Origin: Vulcanisaeta thermophila
Lineage (GTDB): Archaea; Thermoproteota; Thermoprotei; Thermoproteales; Thermocladiaceae
Length of the DNA: 64,000 nt
Assembly (NCBI RefSeq): GCF_001748385.1
Contig: NZ_BCLI01000007.1
Span: 17,043-81,042, forward strand
Reading direction: 5' to 3'
The translations under genes and the position numbers were made by a program. Every line of letters begins with the position of its first letter. Position 1 is the first letter of the stretch. Shown here piece by piece: positions 1 through 9,799 of the stretch. The notes beneath the pieces are model-generated. The model was given only the letters and a program-made list of their open reading frames with translations, was not told where the DNA came from and did not search any database.

Positions 1-1
1 T

Positions 2-403
2 GACACGGCGCACCTGAGGTTAATAATGAGTAGGGGGTTAATACCCATGCTCTTTGGCGATGTGGTCCCAAGCGATGAGGGGTTCTCCATAATTAGTGGT
101 GATGATATAATGCTAGACCTAGGCATGAGGCTGAGACCCAACACGGCCGTGTTCCTAACAGACGTGAGAGGTGTCCTGGACCCCAACGGTAACTTAATAA
201 AGGTGGTTAAGTCCCTAGACGTAACCATCAGGGAGATGGGACACATAGACGTAACGGGGGGACTCATCAAGAAGCTTAGGGTGGCCCTTGAGCTATCAAG
301 ATACGCCAGGACATACCTCTGCGGCATCTGGGACTTGGACTCGATCAGGGATGTGCTAAGTGGTGGGGAGCCCCTAGGATGTACCGAGTTCAGGACCGAG
401 TGA
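2..403 (+). CDS. Isopentenyl phosphate kinase, C-terminal part
   Basis: The frame is open from the window edge, so the N-terminus lies outside; about 133 residues are visible. They carry the amino-acid-kinase pattern GLIPMLFGDVV, then SGDDIMLDLG, then a V(F)LTDVRGVLDPNG stretch, as in archaeal isopentenyl phosphate kinases. The family phosphorylates isopentenyl phosphate to isopentenyl diphosphate with ATP in the archaeal mevalonate pathway, in the cytosol. The last 30 bases overlap the 3' end of the convergent gene. Function is family knowledge applied to a partial sequence. Confidence 0.85.
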   Translation, partial: DTAHLRLIMSRGLIPMLFGDVVPSDEGFSIISGDDIMLDLGMRLRPNTAVFLTDVRGVLDPNGNLIKVVKSLDVTIREMGHIDVTGGLIKKLRVALELSRYARTYLCGIWDLDSIRDVLSGGEPLGCTEFRTE

Positions 404-1111
404 GTTTATTAACTCCCTTACCTGGGTCTCATTGAGTAGCGAGACTCCGTAGAGTATATACCTAGAGGTTGTGTGGTCACCGGGGCCCACGCCTATTAAT
501 ATTGGGAATGTGGCATTACCTGGATTAATACCCGTGTAGTTCAGGAACAACGGTAATAAGTAACCATAACCGAGGACAACAACCCCTGGCTCGTTAGGTG
601 GCGTGTAGTTATTCCAAAAGGCTGTGGTTATTATGAAGTTGGTACTGGCAATATTAAAATCACATAACTGCTTCACATAACCCTCGAACTGCTGGATTAC
701 GTAGGCGCTGGACGGTGCGAGGGTTGGTGGCTCTGGGAACACCACAACCACCACGTTGTAACCTCTGTAAACACTGGCGTTGTAGAGTGCGGGCCATACA
801 GTGCAGTACTGATTGGTTAGGTATGGGTCGTTTATCGTCATGTATATTAGGAATGGTTTTTCATTGTTTATTAAACCAAGGGCTGTGGCATTATAGATTG
901 AGTTATTGAATGGGTTTATCAAGGTGCTCAGCATGTATTTGAGTATAACCGTTGAGTTGAGGGTGGCGGTGGGTGTTGCATTGGTGATTTTGGGCACAAT
1001 ACCCGCCAGGAAGAGGCTCGCTATGAATATCGCCTCGCCAAGTATGATAATCGCCAATGCCAGGTAGAACGACTTACCCCTCCTCCTCTTAATCCTCTGC
1101 TTCCTAGCCAT
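374..1111 (-). CDS. Membrane-anchored extracytoplasmic protein of unknown function
   Basis: 245 residues. A basic start (MARKQRIKRRRGK) is followed by one membrane segment at about residues 14-37, then a long polar region with many N-x-S/T sites. This suggests a signal anchor with the bulk outside the cell. The outer part begins KPFLIYMTINDPYLTNQYC and has only two cysteines, far apart; it faintly recalls a thioredoxin-like fold without CxxC, which I would not insist on. A TATA-like TTTTAATTAAG about 25 bases upstream (around 1129-1141) supports the start. The 3' end overlaps the kinase gene on the other strand. Confidence 0.6.
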   Translation of the reverse strand: MARKQRIKRRRGKSFYLALAIIILGEAIFIASLFLAGIVPKITNATPTATLNSTVILKYMLSTLINPFNNSIYNATALGLINNEKPFLIYMTINDPYLTNQYCTVWPALYNASVYRGYNVVVVVFPEPPTLAPSSAYVIQQFEGYVKQLCDFNIASTNFIITTAFWNNYTPPNEPGVVVLGYGYLLPLFLNYTGINPGNATFPILIGVGPGDHTTSRYILYGVSLLNETQVRELINSLGPELGTS

Positions 1112-1196
1112 TGCTCACTCCATGAATCACTTAATTAAAACATTAACTCTCACCTGGGTCAAAATCATTAAAAAGGCGCGGGGCACGGTATTAGCG

Positions 1197-1811
1197 ATGA
1201 AGGCATTGGCACTGCATGGTTATGGGTCAAGCCCCGAAAAGATAAACTGGCTCGTGGGGCCCCTGAGGTCCCTGGGCCTTGAGGTCATCACGCCAGGTTA
1301 TACGGATTTTAATGACGGGTTGAGGAAGTCCGAGGAGGTGCTTAAAAGCGACAATGACACCTACATAGTCGCTGGGCACTCCATGGGTGGCTCAATAGCA
1401 TTGCTGCTGGCCTCAATGTACGGTAACGTTAGGTGCGTGATATCCGTTTCCGGCCCCACGGACAGGGTGGCTCAGGTGAGGTGGCTCAGTGAGGGCGAGC
1501 CTGGCAGTATTAGGAGGAGGACCTACGAGGAGTTACTACGCGGTGGTGGTGTTGATGAGGATTTCCTGAGGGGGACATCACCAATTAACTACATCAAGCC
1601 TGGCATGCCGCCCGTGTTATTCATACACGGCACCGAGGACGAGTTAGTCCCCATTTGGCACCCCGAGATTTACATCGAGAGGGCTCGGGGGTTGGGTAAC
1701 GTGGTCGAGCTCGTTAAGGTTGAGGGTATGAGGCACACGCCCAGGGGTAGGGATATCCACGTAATAGCCAGGGCCATTGAGGACTTCGTTAAGCGTAACT
1801 GCTGGGTTTAG
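1197..1811 (+). CDS. Alpha/beta hydrolase
   Basis: 204 residues from the ATG at 1197, chosen over an upstream ATG at 1122 because the fold begins here (MKALALHGYGSS) and a TATA-like ATTAAAAAGG lies about 25 bases before it. The nucleophile elbow is GHSMGG with Ser62, the acid is near Asp148 in HGTEDELVP, and the histidine is His180 in GMRHTPRG. The spacing suits a small serine hydrolase or esterase of the RBBP9/YdeN or dienelactone-hydrolase type. The substrate cannot be told. It is probably monocistronic. Confidence 0.8.
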   Translation: MKALALHGYGSSPEKINWLVGPLRSLGLEVITPGYTDFNDGLRKSEEVLKSDNDTYIVAGHSMGGSIALLLASMYGNVRCVISVSGPTDRVAQVRWLSEGEPGSIRRRTYEELLRGGGVDEDFLRGTSPINYIKPGMPPVLFIHGTEDELVPIWHPEIYIERARGLGNVVELVKVEGMRHTPRGRDIHVIARAIEDFVKRNCWV

Positions 1812-1839
1812 TGGGCATTATCATAATTATGAGAGAATA

Positions 1840-1848
1840 CTATAAAAG
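1840..1848 (+). promoter_or_regulatory. TATA element of the TatA-like gene
   Basis: CTATAAAAG is centred about 26 bases before the GTG at 1870, the spacing expected of a leaderless archaeal transcript. It supports GTG as the true start. Confidence 0.6.
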
Positions 1849-1869
1849 GGGGCACAGGTTATTAATACT

Positions 1870-2238
1870 GTGGCTGTTTACTTAGTACTTGATGAGCAGA
1901 CTGGACTCCTAATCTTCCTATTCTTCATAATATTACTGGCATGGAAGCCCGAAACCCTACCCGTAATAGCCAGGGAGTTGGGTAGGTGGTATAGGGAGGC
2001 CAGGAGGGTTATTGATGGCTTCACTAGGGAATTAATGCAGTACAATAGTGAGATTCGCGGCAGTATTAATAGTAGCATCAGTGATGTTAGGGCCCAGGTG
2101 AGGCAAGCGTTAACCCTGGACCCAGACATAGTTAGGATTGCAAAAACCCTGGGCATAAGCACTGAGGGTAAGACGAAGGAGGAATTGGTGAGTGAGATAT
2201 TAAAGAGATTGGGCGAGTTTAATAATAAGCAGGGCTAA
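1870..2238 (+). CDS. tatA: TatA/TatB-like twin-arginine translocase component
   Basis: 122 residues with a GTG start. One hydrophobic segment (about residues 11-25, LLIFLFFIILLAW) is followed by a proline hinge and an amphipathic helix (LPVIARELGRWYREARR), the hallmark of TatA/TatB pore-forming subunits that export folded proteins. The tail (residues about 50-122) is charged, as in other archaeal members. No tatC is in view. Its last four bases overlap the end of the convergent zinc-binding gene. Confidence 0.75.
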   Translation: MAVYLVLDEQTGLLIFLFFIILLAWKPETLPVIARELGRWYREARRVIDGFTRELMQYNSEIRGSINSSISDVRAQVRQALTLDPDIVRIAKTLGISTEGKTKEELVSEILKRLGEFNNKQG

Positions 2239-2522
2239 TCGGCGGCGTAGGTCTCGAGGTAGCTCTCCTCCTCAACATACGGTAACTTGGCAATCTTATG
2301 ATTCCTATGCATCTCAATCATTGATACGTGAAATACAACCCTACAATCCTGGCACCAATAAAACTCCTCCTCATTAATATTTAGCTCCACAAAGAATGGG
2401 CATTGCCACTCAGTCATGACAAGCCTATCATAGAAGGGGCCGTCCCTATTTGTGCATAGACCCACGGTGCCGTAAATCTCATGCGGCTTGAAATACCTAC
2501 AATTATGGCATCTAATTTCCAT
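2235..2522 (-). CDS. Small zinc-binding protein of unknown function
   Basis: 95 residues with cysteine pairs spread along it: CHNC at residues 5-8, a lone Cys in GLCTN, a Cys in WQCPFF, and CQDC at about residue 57, followed by histidines (HVSMIEMHRNH). This suggests one or two zinc sites of the CxxC/CxxH kind. I do not recognise a named family. It converges on the TatA-like gene. Confidence 0.55.
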   Translation of the reverse strand: MEIRCHNCRYFKPHEIYGTVGLCTNRDGPFYDRLVMTEWQCPFFVELNINEEEFYWCQDCRVVFHVSMIEMHRNHKIAKLPYVEEESYLETYAAD

Positions 2523-2660
2523 AGTTGCTCCCCACGGAGTTTGTAAAATGGATCCATTTAAATCTTTCTCTTAATTATAAATAATGTTTTATAATACGGA
2601 AATAATCACTTAAATTATTATGATCACGACACAATGCTTAAATAGAGGTTAATTTTACCT

Positions 2661-3644
2661 TTGTCAGTGGAGGTTAGGGTATTACGTTGGGTGGATGTGG
2701 ATTCAATACTTGATGGTGAGAATGCCAGGGGCCTCGTGGACTCAATAGCCAATGCCTTCAGGGATTTCTCCCTAGGCAGGGCCGTCATGCCCCAACGCAC
2801 AGTATTCTACCTGGACGATGATTGGTGGGGTGTGATGCCCTGTGGCCTCAGGGGCTCTGGGGTGGCTGTTAAGGTGGTTAATGTGATTAGTAGGAATGCC
2901 TCCAGGGGCTTACCCACGACCCAAGGCTTGGTGCTGTTGTTCGATGATGAAACGGGCACACCACGGGCTGTAATAAATGGAACCGCCCTAACGGCTTGGA
3001 GGACCGCGGCAGCCACTGCGGTGTCAATAAGATACCTTGCACGGGACACCGATAGTATTGCCATAATAGGGGCTGGGCTCCAGGCCAGGTATCACGCGGT
3101 ATTATTCATGAGGGTGTTTAACGTGAGGAAATTCATAATAAACTCACGCACCAGGGAGAAGGCCCTTAAACTGGCTGAGTTCATTAGGTCCAGGGGTTTC
3201 GATGCCGTGGTTGTGGACTCTGTGGAGGACGCCGTTAGGGGTGCGGATGTTATTGTTGCGGCGACTACGAATAAGACACCCGTCATAATGGGTGAGTGGC
3301 TTGTGAATGGGCAGCATGTGGCATCAATAGGGGCTCCAGAGAGGGATGCTAGGGAGTTGAATGATGAGGTTTTAAGGAGGTCACGACGCCTATTCGTGGA
3401 CTCTAGGAAAGCCGTGATCAATGAGACTGGTGATGTAATAATTCCAATGAATAACAGGTTAATAGATGAGAATTATTTAATTGAGATTGGTGAGGTTATA
3501 GCAAATATAAAGCCCGGGAGGACCAGTGACGATGAAATCACGGTATTCAAGTCAGTGGGTATTGCTGCTGAGGACTTGGCTGCTTCGGTTTATATTTACA
3601 ATTTAGCTGTAAAGAGTAATATTGGGGTCACGATTGAGTTATAA
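2661..3644 (+). CDS. Ornithine cyclodeaminase / mu-crystallin family dehydrogenase
   Basis: 327 residues. The NAD-binding motif IIGAGLQARYH sits near residue 135, and the upstream block GLPTTQGLVLLFDDETGTPRA is typical of the ornithine cyclodeaminase, archaeal alanine dehydrogenase and mu-crystallin family. Members interconvert amino and imino acids or deaminate ornithine to proline; which one applies here is not decidable by eye. The start is TTG at 2661 or GTG at 2667, with a TATA-like GCTTAAATAG at about 2637-2646, fitting a leaderless transcript. Confidence 0.85.
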   Translation: MSVEVRVLRWVDVDSILDGENARGLVDSIANAFRDFSLGRAVMPQRTVFYLDDDWWGVMPCGLRGSGVAVKVVNVISRNASRGLPTTQGLVLLFDDETGTPRAVINGTALTAWRTAAATAVSIRYLARDTDSIAIIGAGLQARYHAVLFMRVFNVRKFIINSRTREKALKLAEFIRSRGFDAVVVDSVEDAVRGADVIVAATTNKTPVIMGEWLVNGQHVASIGAPERDARELNDEVLRRSRRLFVDSRKAVINETGDVIIPMNNRLIDENYLIEIGEVIANIKPGRTSDDEITVFKSVGIAAEDLAASVYIYNLAVKSNIGVTIEL

Positions 3645-3730
3645 ATGATCATTGTTAATAAATAATAATTTGACATAAGTTTTGCGTTCACCGTTGAGAA
3701 AAAGGTTTTTAAGTACTCCCTGTGACACTG

Positions 3731-4189
3731 ATGTGGGTGCATAACGTGGTGTCTCTGATAACACTTAAGGAGAAGAGTACGGAGGAGATTCTCGAGGACG
3801 TTGATATTAGGTACATATTAAGGTGCATCCTAAGGCTATCACCAACCGAGGTGGAGATTTACTACCTACTTCAGCACAAGGCTAGGGAGCCCATGACCGT
3901 AGCCGAGATAGCGAAGGAGATGGGTAAGTCCAGGAGCACCATTGAGAGATCCCTCGTTAAGCTCGTACAACTGGGCCTGGTTGCCAGGAGGCCCGTCCTT
4001 GCGAAGAATGGGGGTTACACTTACGTGTACTACACAAAGCCCGTGGACTACATAAAGCAGAAACTACTCCAACTGGTCAATGCGTATTATGAGAAGTCCA
4101 AGCAATTAATTGAGAACCTCTCCTCAGCCGCCCTCATGGAGTCACTGAACAGCATTGCCTCGGAGGAGTATGAGGAGAATAAGGGCTGA
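3731..4189 (+). CDS. TrmB/MarR-like winged-helix transcriptional regulator
   Basis: About 152 residues from ATG 3731 (a GTG at 3722 is also possible). A helix-turn-helix at about residues 53-86 (MTVAEIAKEMGKSRSTIERS, then LVQLGLVARR) is followed by a wing (GGYTYVYYTKP) and a C-terminal helix likely for dimerisation. This is the arrangement of TrmB-type or MarR-type archaeal regulators. No ligand domain is evident. A TATA-like GTTTTTAAGTAC lies at 3705-3716. It ends three bases before the convergent Roadblock gene. Target genes are unknown. Confidence 0.75.
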   Translation: MWVHNVVSLITLKEKSTEEILEDVDIRYILRCILRLSPTEVEIYYLLQHKAREPMTVAEIAKEMGKSRSTIERSLVKLVQLGLVARRPVLAKNGGYTYVYYTKPVDYIKQKLLQLVNAYYEKSKQLIENLSSAALMESLNSIASEEYEENKG

Positions 4190-4192
4190 GTT

Positions 4193-4600
4193 TCATTGAA
4201 TGTTCAACTCCAATTTCCTGATTAAATCAAGGGATCCCTCAATGGTGTTATGCATAAGTGCGTAAATATCAATATCCCTATACGCAATCACCACAATGAC
4301 CAACCTACCCAATTCCCTAATGAGTATTAAGTCATCACCAGCGATTAGTAATAACTCATTGATATCCACATCCCCCAGGGACTTTCTTAGGTTGTTATTG
4401 AGGGTTTTTAGTGATGACACCATCAATGCACCGAACCATTTATAGTCTATGTTCACATTATTATTTGAGGCATATGTTATTAAGAGCCCGTCACTTGTCG
4501 TTAAGATCACAGCCCTTATCAAGTCGCTACTCCTTAGTATTTCACTCACCAACTCATGCACCTCACTACTCAATGGTGCCCTAGCATTGCCAGTTACCAT
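4193..4600 (-). CDS. Roadblock/LC7-domain protein
   Basis: 135 residues in one domain: an N-terminal helix (SEVHELVSEILRSSDLIRAVIL), then TSDGLLITYAS, and a central strand GDDLILIRELGRLVIVVIAYRD. This pattern matches Roadblock/LC7 (MglB-like) proteins, which in prokaryotes pair with small Ras-like GTPases. No GTPase gene is adjacent, so a partner cannot be named. Confidence 0.7.
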   Translation of the reverse strand: MVTGNARAPLSSEVHELVSEILRSSDLIRAVILTTSDGLLITYASNNNVNIDYKWFGALMVSSLKTLNNNLRKSLGDVDINELLLIAGDDLILIRELGRLVIVVIAYRDIDIYALMHNTIEGSLDLIRKLELNIQ

Positions 4601-4659
4601 TTAATTCAGCCTCTCAATCCTCCCTTTTAAACCTTTATGCCGAGGATTTACCCGTTAAA

Positions 4660-5094
4660 TCAACCCTGGGAATCCTGCTGGCCCTGGCTTTTAAGCCATT
4701 GTTCCACTATGTCATAGCCGTAAAGTGCCTTGAACATTTCCCTGCCCAGGTTCGTCATTTTTAGGGGTGTCCAGGGTGGGTCAAAGACCACGTCTATCTC
4801 GATGTCCTTAGCGTCAGGTAATACCTGCTGTATTGCGGCGCCCACTTGGTAGCCCAGGTTTTCCGAGAGTGGGCACCCCACGGCTGTTAGGGTCATTTTC
4901 ACATGAACAACATTATCACTATCCATGGTGACCTCGTATATTAGGCCTAGGTCGTAAACATTTATTGGTATTTCTGGGTCATAAACATTCCTTAGAATTT
5001 CAATTAACTCCTTAACCTTCTCCTTGGGTAGGTTCGTCTTGAATATTGGCTCCTCGCCCTGCTCCTCAGCAGCTGCCTGGTTAGACACTGCCAT
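4660..5094 (-). CDS. DUF59/MIP18-family protein (SufT/PaaD-like)
   Basis: 144 residues from ATG 5094; a GTG at 5115 would add seven. The core runs from LIEILRNVYDPEIPINVYDLGLIY through TAVGCPLSENLG to FDPPWTP, matching the DUF59/MIP18 family involved in iron-sulfur cluster assembly; the conserved Cys is in VGCPL. The N-terminus is a low-complexity extension (NQAAAEEQGEEP). A TATA-like TTTATAAG lies at about 5126-5135 on this strand. It is divergent from the TusA-like gene, and both have sulfur-related roles. Confidence 0.85.
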   Translation of the reverse strand: MAVSNQAAAEEQGEEPIFKTNLPKEKVKELIEILRNVYDPEIPINVYDLGLIYEVTMDSDNVVHVKMTLTAVGCPLSENLGYQVGAAIQQVLPDAKDIEIDVVFDPPWTPLKMTNLGREMFKALYGYDIVEQWLKSQGQQDSQG

Positions 5095-5206
5095 AACTGA
5101 TACCAAGAGTGTCACGGTAAGCCTTACTTATAAACCTAACTAGCTAGACAATGACTATTAACCACGCGGTTCACGTATTAATACTTTAAGTTACTCCACA
5201 ATCACA

Positions 5207-6563
<1,357 letters not shown>

Positions 6564-6649
6564 TTCGTCAACCACCAATTCTAAATTAATAAATCGTAGA
6601 CATGGGTATAACTTAAAAGCCACGGCGCTAACCAGAGTAGGGGATCACC

Positions 6650-7579
6650 ATGATCACAATAGTAGGTTCAGGAAGGGTTGGCGCAACCACAGCCGCATTC
6701 CTAATGTTCTTCGAGGTGGATAATGAGGTTGTACTAATAGACGTAGTGAAGGGGTTGCCCCAGGGTGAGGCCCTGGACCTAAACCACGCAGCAGCCATAC
6801 TGGGTAAGTCGGTGAGGTTCAGGGGTAGCAATGACTACAAGGACATGGAGGGTAGTGACTTGGTAATAGTAACCGCAGGATTACCCAGGAAACCAGGCAT
6901 GACTAGGGAGGAGTTGGCGGGTAAGAATGCCGAGATAGTGGCCTCAATAGCAGAGCAGATAAAGAAGTACGCACCCAACTCAATAGTCATAATAACCACG
7001 AACCCGCTGGACGCCATGGTTTACGTACTATACAAGAAACTGGGCTTCCCAAGGAATAGGGTCATTGGATTCAGCGGAGTACTGGACTCGGGCAGGATGG
7101 CTTACTACGCATCATTAGTAGTGGGCATAGCCCCAGAGTCCATAATACCCGTGGTACTTGGGCAGCACGGCGAGAACATGTACCCAGTTCCCGAGGCATC
7201 CTTCGTGTACGGCAAGCCACTCACGGAATTCATAACCCAGGAGCAGTATGAGCAGGTAGTTAAGCAAACAGTACAGGCTGGTGCGGAAATAACGAACCTA
7301 AGGGGATTCAGCAGCAACTGGGGTCCAGCAGCGGGGCTAGCCCTAATGGTGGACTCGATCAAGAAAGATAGAAAGAGAGTATTCGAAGCCTCAGTATACC
7401 TAGACGGTGAGTACGGAGTAAAGGACGTATTCGTAGAGGTGCCCGTGGTCCTCGGGAAGAACGGCGTCGAGAAAATAATAGAACTAAAACTAAACGAGGA
7501 GCAAAGAAGGAAATTCCTAGCCAGCGTAGAGGCGGTCAAGAAGAACCTAACACAGGTACCACCACAATTCCTACAGTAA
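6650..7579 (+). CDS. mdh: Malate dehydrogenase (LDH/MDH family)
   Basis: 309 residues. The dinucleotide motif IVGSGRVG is at residues 4-11, with Asp31 ending the second strand (NAD preference). Arg80 and Arg86 in the mobile-loop region (AGLPRKPGMTR) point to malate rather than lactate. Asp146 and Arg149 are in LDSGRM, and the catalytic His173 is in GQHGENM. It oxidises malate to oxaloacetate in the cytosol and joins functionally with the sdh operon. Codon choice drifts towards A-ending codons in the last third. Confidence 0.92.
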   Translation: MITIVGSGRVGATTAAFLMFFEVDNEVVLIDVVKGLPQGEALDLNHAAAILGKSVRFRGSNDYKDMEGSDLVIVTAGLPRKPGMTREELAGKNAEIVASIAEQIKKYAPNSIVIITTNPLDAMVYVLYKKLGFPRNRVIGFSGVLDSGRMAYYASLVVGIAPESIIPVVLGQHGENMYPVPEASFVYGKPLTEFITQEQYEQVVKQTVQAGAEITNLRGFSSNWGPAAGLALMVDSIKKDRKRVFEASVYLDGEYGVKDVFVEVPVVLGKNGVEKIIELKLNEEQRRKFLASVEAVKKNLTQVPPQFLQ

Positions 7580-7664
7580 ACAACAACCACAAAATCAAAC
7601 CACCCTTAAAACAAATCAAACAACTAACAGGGGGCAGAAGATTACATCGGGAATTAGGGGTTGA

Positions 7665-7751
7665 ATTAGGGAGAAGTTGGAGAAGTACGGTGAGTTATTG
7701 GATAGTGGTCTTAGGGCTTGGCGTGGTAAGGGGTATGTTGTTTTGAAATAA
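7665..7751 (+). pseudogene. Short orphan coding fragment of unknown origin
   Basis: Right after a stop codon at 7662, 28 codons read like a protein tail: IREKLEKYGELLDSGLRAW and then RGKGYVVLK before a stop. No start codon or promoter precedes it. It resembles the end of a small antitoxin-like or helical protein, but I cannot assign it. It may be chance. Confidence 0.25.
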
Positions 7752-7759
7752 TTAACCAC

Positions 7760-7972
7760 TTAAAGGTAGCCCTTCCTCAGGGCGTTACTGCCCCTATGGG
7801 CCTCCTGATTCCTAAGCCACTGCCTAAGGAATGCGTTGTAACATGCCTCTGAGCAGAAGACCCAGGGTTTGTTTACACAGCACGTCTTAACCACAATGGG
7901 CTGGCCAATGATCACCCTACCACAGTGGCTACACCTCAGTTGCCCGGTGTTTGTGTTCAATAAGAATGGCAT
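7760..7972 (-). CDS. TRASH/MYM-type zinc-finger protein
   Basis: 70 residues with CSHCG at residues 14-18, then CC and CSEACYNAFL, the metal-binding layout of TRASH-like domains often used for metal sensing or chaperoning. A TATA element (TTATAAATAAGG, 7990-8001 on this strand) lies 24 bases before the ATG, so the transcript is probably leaderless. It is divergent from thi4. Confidence 0.7.
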   Translation of the reverse strand: MPFLLNTNTGQLRCSHCGRVIIGQPIVVKTCCVNKPWVFCSEACYNAFLRQWLRNQEAHRGSNALRKGYL

Positions 7973-8040
7973 TGATCAACAATAACAACCTTATTTATAA
8001 GGGTTACTGGTGGGTTCGGAGCCCCTGCACTAGTGGCAAT

Positions 8041-8051
8041 CCTTTAATAAT
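8041..8051 (+). promoter_or_regulatory. TATA element of thi4
   Basis: CTTTAATAATC lies about 28 bases before the ATG at 8074, in a 101-base divergent spacer shared with the zinc-finger gene. I saw no TPP riboswitch in the spacer. Confidence 0.5.
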
Positions 8052-8073
8052 CGCCCACTGATCACTGCTTGGT

Positions 8074-8862
8074 ATGGCTGGTGTATCCATTAGGGAGGCC
8101 AGTATAACCAGGGCCATTGTGAACTCAGCCCTGAAGTTCCTAAGTGAGTACTCAAGCGTTGACGTGGCCATAGTGGGTGCGGGGCCCTCTGGGATGACCG
8201 CCGCCTACTACCTAGCCAAGGCGGGCCTGAAAACCCTGGTTTTAGAGAGGAGGTTCAGCTTCGGGGGTGGTATTGGAGGGGCGGCAAGCCACCTACCAAG
8301 CATTGTTGTTGAGTACCCAGCCTCGGAGATACTCTCCAAGGACTTCGGGGTCAGGGTTGTGGACATGGGTGATGGGCTCTTCGCCGTGGATCCTGCGGAG
8401 ATGATAGCCAAGCTCGCAGTAAAGGCCATCGACGCAGGGGCCAAGTTCCTGCTGGGGGTTCACGTGGATGACGTGATATACAGGGATAACCCACCGAGGA
8501 TAACGGGCCTAGCCCTCTACTGGGCCACGGTACAAATGGCGGGGGTCCACACAGACCCATTCTTCATAGAGGCCAGGGCCGTCGTGGACGCCACGGGGCA
8601 TGACGCAGAGGTGGCTGCGGTGGCCTCTAGGAAGGTGCCTGAATTGGGCATTATGGTTCACGGTGAGAAGTCAGCCTATGCAGGGGCTGCGGAGGACCTG
8701 GTGGTTAAGTACACGGGCAAGGTCATTGATGGGCTGTACGTAACTGGTATGGCGGTGGCGGCGGTCCACGGCCTACCCAGGATGGGCCCCATATTCGGCT
8801 CAATGATAATGAGTGGTAAGAGGGTTGCTGAGATTATAATAGAGGATTTAAAGGGCAAGTAA
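8074..8862 (+). CDS. thi4: Thiazole synthase Thi4, sulfide-dependent type
   Basis: 262 residues. The FAD/NAD motif [11 protein letters not shown] is at residues 31-41, followed by [12 protein letters not shown] and a C-terminal [20 protein letters not shown]. In yeast Thi4 the sulfur-donating cysteine lies in a CCMDP segment; here the matching segment is VHTDP with His159, as in the catalytic, free-sulfide-using archaeal enzymes. It makes the ADP-thiazole precursor of thiamine from NAD, glycine and sulfide. It appears monocistronic. The residue comparison is from memory of the family. Confidence 0.9.
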   Translation: MAGVSIREASITRAIVNSALKFLSEYSSVDVAIVGAGPSGMTAAYYLAKAGLKTLVLERRFSFGGGIGGAASHLPSIVVEYPASEILSKDFGVRVVDMGDGLFAVDPAEMIAKLAVKAIDAGAKFLLGVHVDDVIYRDNPPRITGLALYWATVQMAGVHTDPFFIEARAVVDATGHDAEVAAVASRKVPELGIMVHGEKSAYAGAAEDLVVKYTGKVIDGLYVTGMAVAAVHGLPRMGPIFGSMIMSGKRVAEIIIEDLKGK

Positions 8863-8972
8863 TCCATTGCAATAAGGAGCGGCGGCATAAAACTCTTCTC
8901 TTTAACCGAAAACCCATTTAGGGTTGGTTAACGAAAGGTTTATAATCATGGCACGGTCATGCTAGGTGGTTA

Positions 8973-9719
8973 ATGTCGCTTGCTGATGAGATTAAGAAGG
9001 TGCTCATGGAGCACCCGGAGATCCTAGTGGAGGTCCTGGTTTCACGGCCAGAGATAATATACGAGGCGCTGTCCAAGATAGCACCCTGGCAAAACCTGGC
9101 CACGAAAGACGACATCAGGCGATTAGAGGAGAGAATTAGCGCACTCGAGGCTAGAATGACCACCGTCGAGGCTAAGATGGCCACAAAGGATGATCTTAAG
9201 CAGTTCGCCATAAAAGAAGATCTGAAACAATTCGCCACCAAGGAAGACCTAAAACAATTCGCTACCAAAGATGACCTAAGGCAGTTTGCAACAAAGGAGG
9301 ACTTAAAGCGTGAGATTAGGAGGCTTGAGAACATGATCACCGCACTAGGTGCAAGGTGGGGTATATTCAGTGAGGATGCATTCAGGCAGGGCCTGCTCGA
9401 GATCCTTAAGGATGCGGGTTGGTCCGTTTCCCAGGAGTTGATCTATGATAGGGATGGTTACGTATTTGGCGAGCCATCGGAGGTGGAGATAAGCATTGTC
9501 ATTAAGGATGGCAGGGTGATAATGGTGGAATTAACATCGGCCCTGAAGAGGGGTGACCTACCCATTATTAAGCGTAAGAGGGAGCTTTACGAGAAACTGA
9601 AGGGAACAACAATAAGCAATGTCTACGTAATAACACCCTTCATACACGACAAGTACCCGGATAGGGTTAAGGCCATGGCCAGGGACATGGGCATCGAGGT
9701 GGTGTACCCAACACCCTAA
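8973..9719 (+). CDS. Coiled-coil PD-(D/E)xK-like nuclease-fold protein (DUF3782-like)
   Basis: 248 residues. Residues 1-40 are helical, and residues 41-120 form a coiled coil with a near-exact nine-residue repeat (ATKEDLKQF and variants, about residues 70-114). Residues 125-248 show GLLEILKDAGW, then EVEISIVIKDGRVIMVELTS, the layout of a PD-(D/E)xK fold in which the usual ExK is replaced by ELT. Similar proteins are common in crenarchaea with unknown roles. TATA GGTTTATAATC at 8937-8947 and an AGGTGG shortly before the ATG support the start. Confidence 0.7.
   Translation: MSLADEIKKVLMEHPEILVEVLVSRPEIIYEALSKIAPWQNLATKDDIRRLEERISALEARMTTVEAKMATKDDLKQFAIKEDLKQFATKEDLKQFATKDDLRQFATKEDLKREIRRLENMITALGARWGIFSEDAFRQGLLEILKDAGWSVSQELIYDRDGYVFGEPSEVEISIVIKDGRVIMVELTSALKRGDLPIIKRKRELYEKLKGTTISNVYVITPFIHDKYPDRVKAMARDMGIEVVYPTP
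9180..9314 (+). repeat. Tandem 27-bp repeat encoding ATKEDLKQF units
   Basis: About five diverged tandem units of 27 bases, each encoding a nine-residue unit of the form A-T/I-K-E/D-D-L-K/R-Q-F, lie in the coiled-coil part of the nuclease-fold protein. DNA copies differ mostly at synonymous sites, which suggests selection on the protein repeat. Confidence 0.75.
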
Positions 9720-9799
9720 GTAATTCACAAGTAATTCACTAACTACACCTTTCATTATAAACCGACCCATTAATTACGATGACTGGGCTATAACCCCCA

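Noticed and set aside
9180..9314. CRISPR array
   Set aside because: The 27-bp repeats are contiguous without spacers and encode a protein repeat. No cas gene or CRISPR array was seen anywhere in the window.
8957..9340. 127-codon frame opposite the nuclease-fold repeat
   Set aside because: A repetitive antisense shadow of the 27-bp repeats (NCLRSSLVA units).
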